Source: CAVDHB01 sp963608705
Lineage (GTDB): Bacteria; Bacteroidota; Bacteroidia; Bacteroidales; Bacteroidaceae
Length of the DNA stretch: 30,197 nt
Assembly: GCA_963608705.1 (NCBI GenBank)
Contig: CAVDHB010000047.1
Span: 1-30,197 of the forward strand
Reading direction: 5' to 3'
Shown here: positions 30,196 to 30,197 of the stretch, one piece after another
Numbering within the stretch: the first letter of the stretch is position 1
Layout of the letters: every line of letters starts with the position of its first letter
The notes under the pieces: generated by a model
What the model was told of the DNA's origin: nothing
Seen by the model: the letters and a program-made list of their open reading frames with translations, nothing else
The model's database searches: none
Translations under genes and position numbers: made by a program

Positions 30196-30197
30196 CC

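Overview
The window is chromosomal DNA from a member of the Bacteroidales, most likely Bacteroides or Phocaeicola. The protein families point there: a long Bacteroidota-type SecA, the Lnb (formerly DUF4105) lipoprotein acyltransferase, a PpiD-like foldase and an LptC lipoprotein. So do the promoters: several intergenic regions carry the Bacteroidota -7 element TAnnTTTG, some with a TTG/TTTG -33 element 19-20 bp upstream. I saw no phage, insertion sequence, CRISPR array or plasmid function. The species cannot be fixed from sequence alone.

Layout. Positions 1-640 have no convincing gene. They hold a 21-bp tandem array and three copies of a modular element (one cut by the window edge) in which a fixed core is followed by a variable arm; in the two complete copies that arm is mirrored perfectly about 80 bp away. 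Then come tRNA-Arg(CCG) and tRNA-Cys(GCA), both on the minus strand, each followed by a hairpin and T-run. From 943 to 7160 the minus strand carries two housekeeping operons: ilvE-trmB-mrp-small Cys-rich membrane protein, and a secreted subtilase followed by xseA-xseB. A divergent promoter region at about 7190-7250 separates these from a plus-strand set (MATE exporter, cytidylate-kinase-like protein, metallophosphoesterase). Next is a minus-strand TetR-fabG-RluA-type operon that ends at a shared hairpin near 9800-9844.

From 12083 to 15541 the plus strand holds a BASS-type transporter and then, from its own promoter, a galactitol-type PTS IIC permease followed by a KduI isomerase. KduI has a clear signal peptide and no other PTS protein is present. 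This is a plausible little-studied uptake route for unsaturated uronic acids released by polysaccharide lyases. A 22-bp tandem array follows. The minus strand from 24048 to 15843 then carries lnb, a phosphatase-fold protein with nearly all metal ligands lost, secA, a DUF6340-like lipoprotein, an acidic protein and a GNAT acetyltransferase. The lnb-pseudophosphatase-secA run links protein export with lipoprotein maturation.

The last 6 kb on the plus strand look like an envelope-biogenesis operon: outer-membrane barrel, LptC, CNNM/CBS transporter-like protein, a small protein, and a PpiD/SurA-type foldase, ended by strong terminators.

Best candidates for undescribed biology: the variable-arm inverted-repeat modules (1-631), the exported KduI with an orphan PTS IIC, and the pseudo-alkaline-phosphatase between lnb and secA. 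All family names are from recognition of sequence motifs, without database searches.
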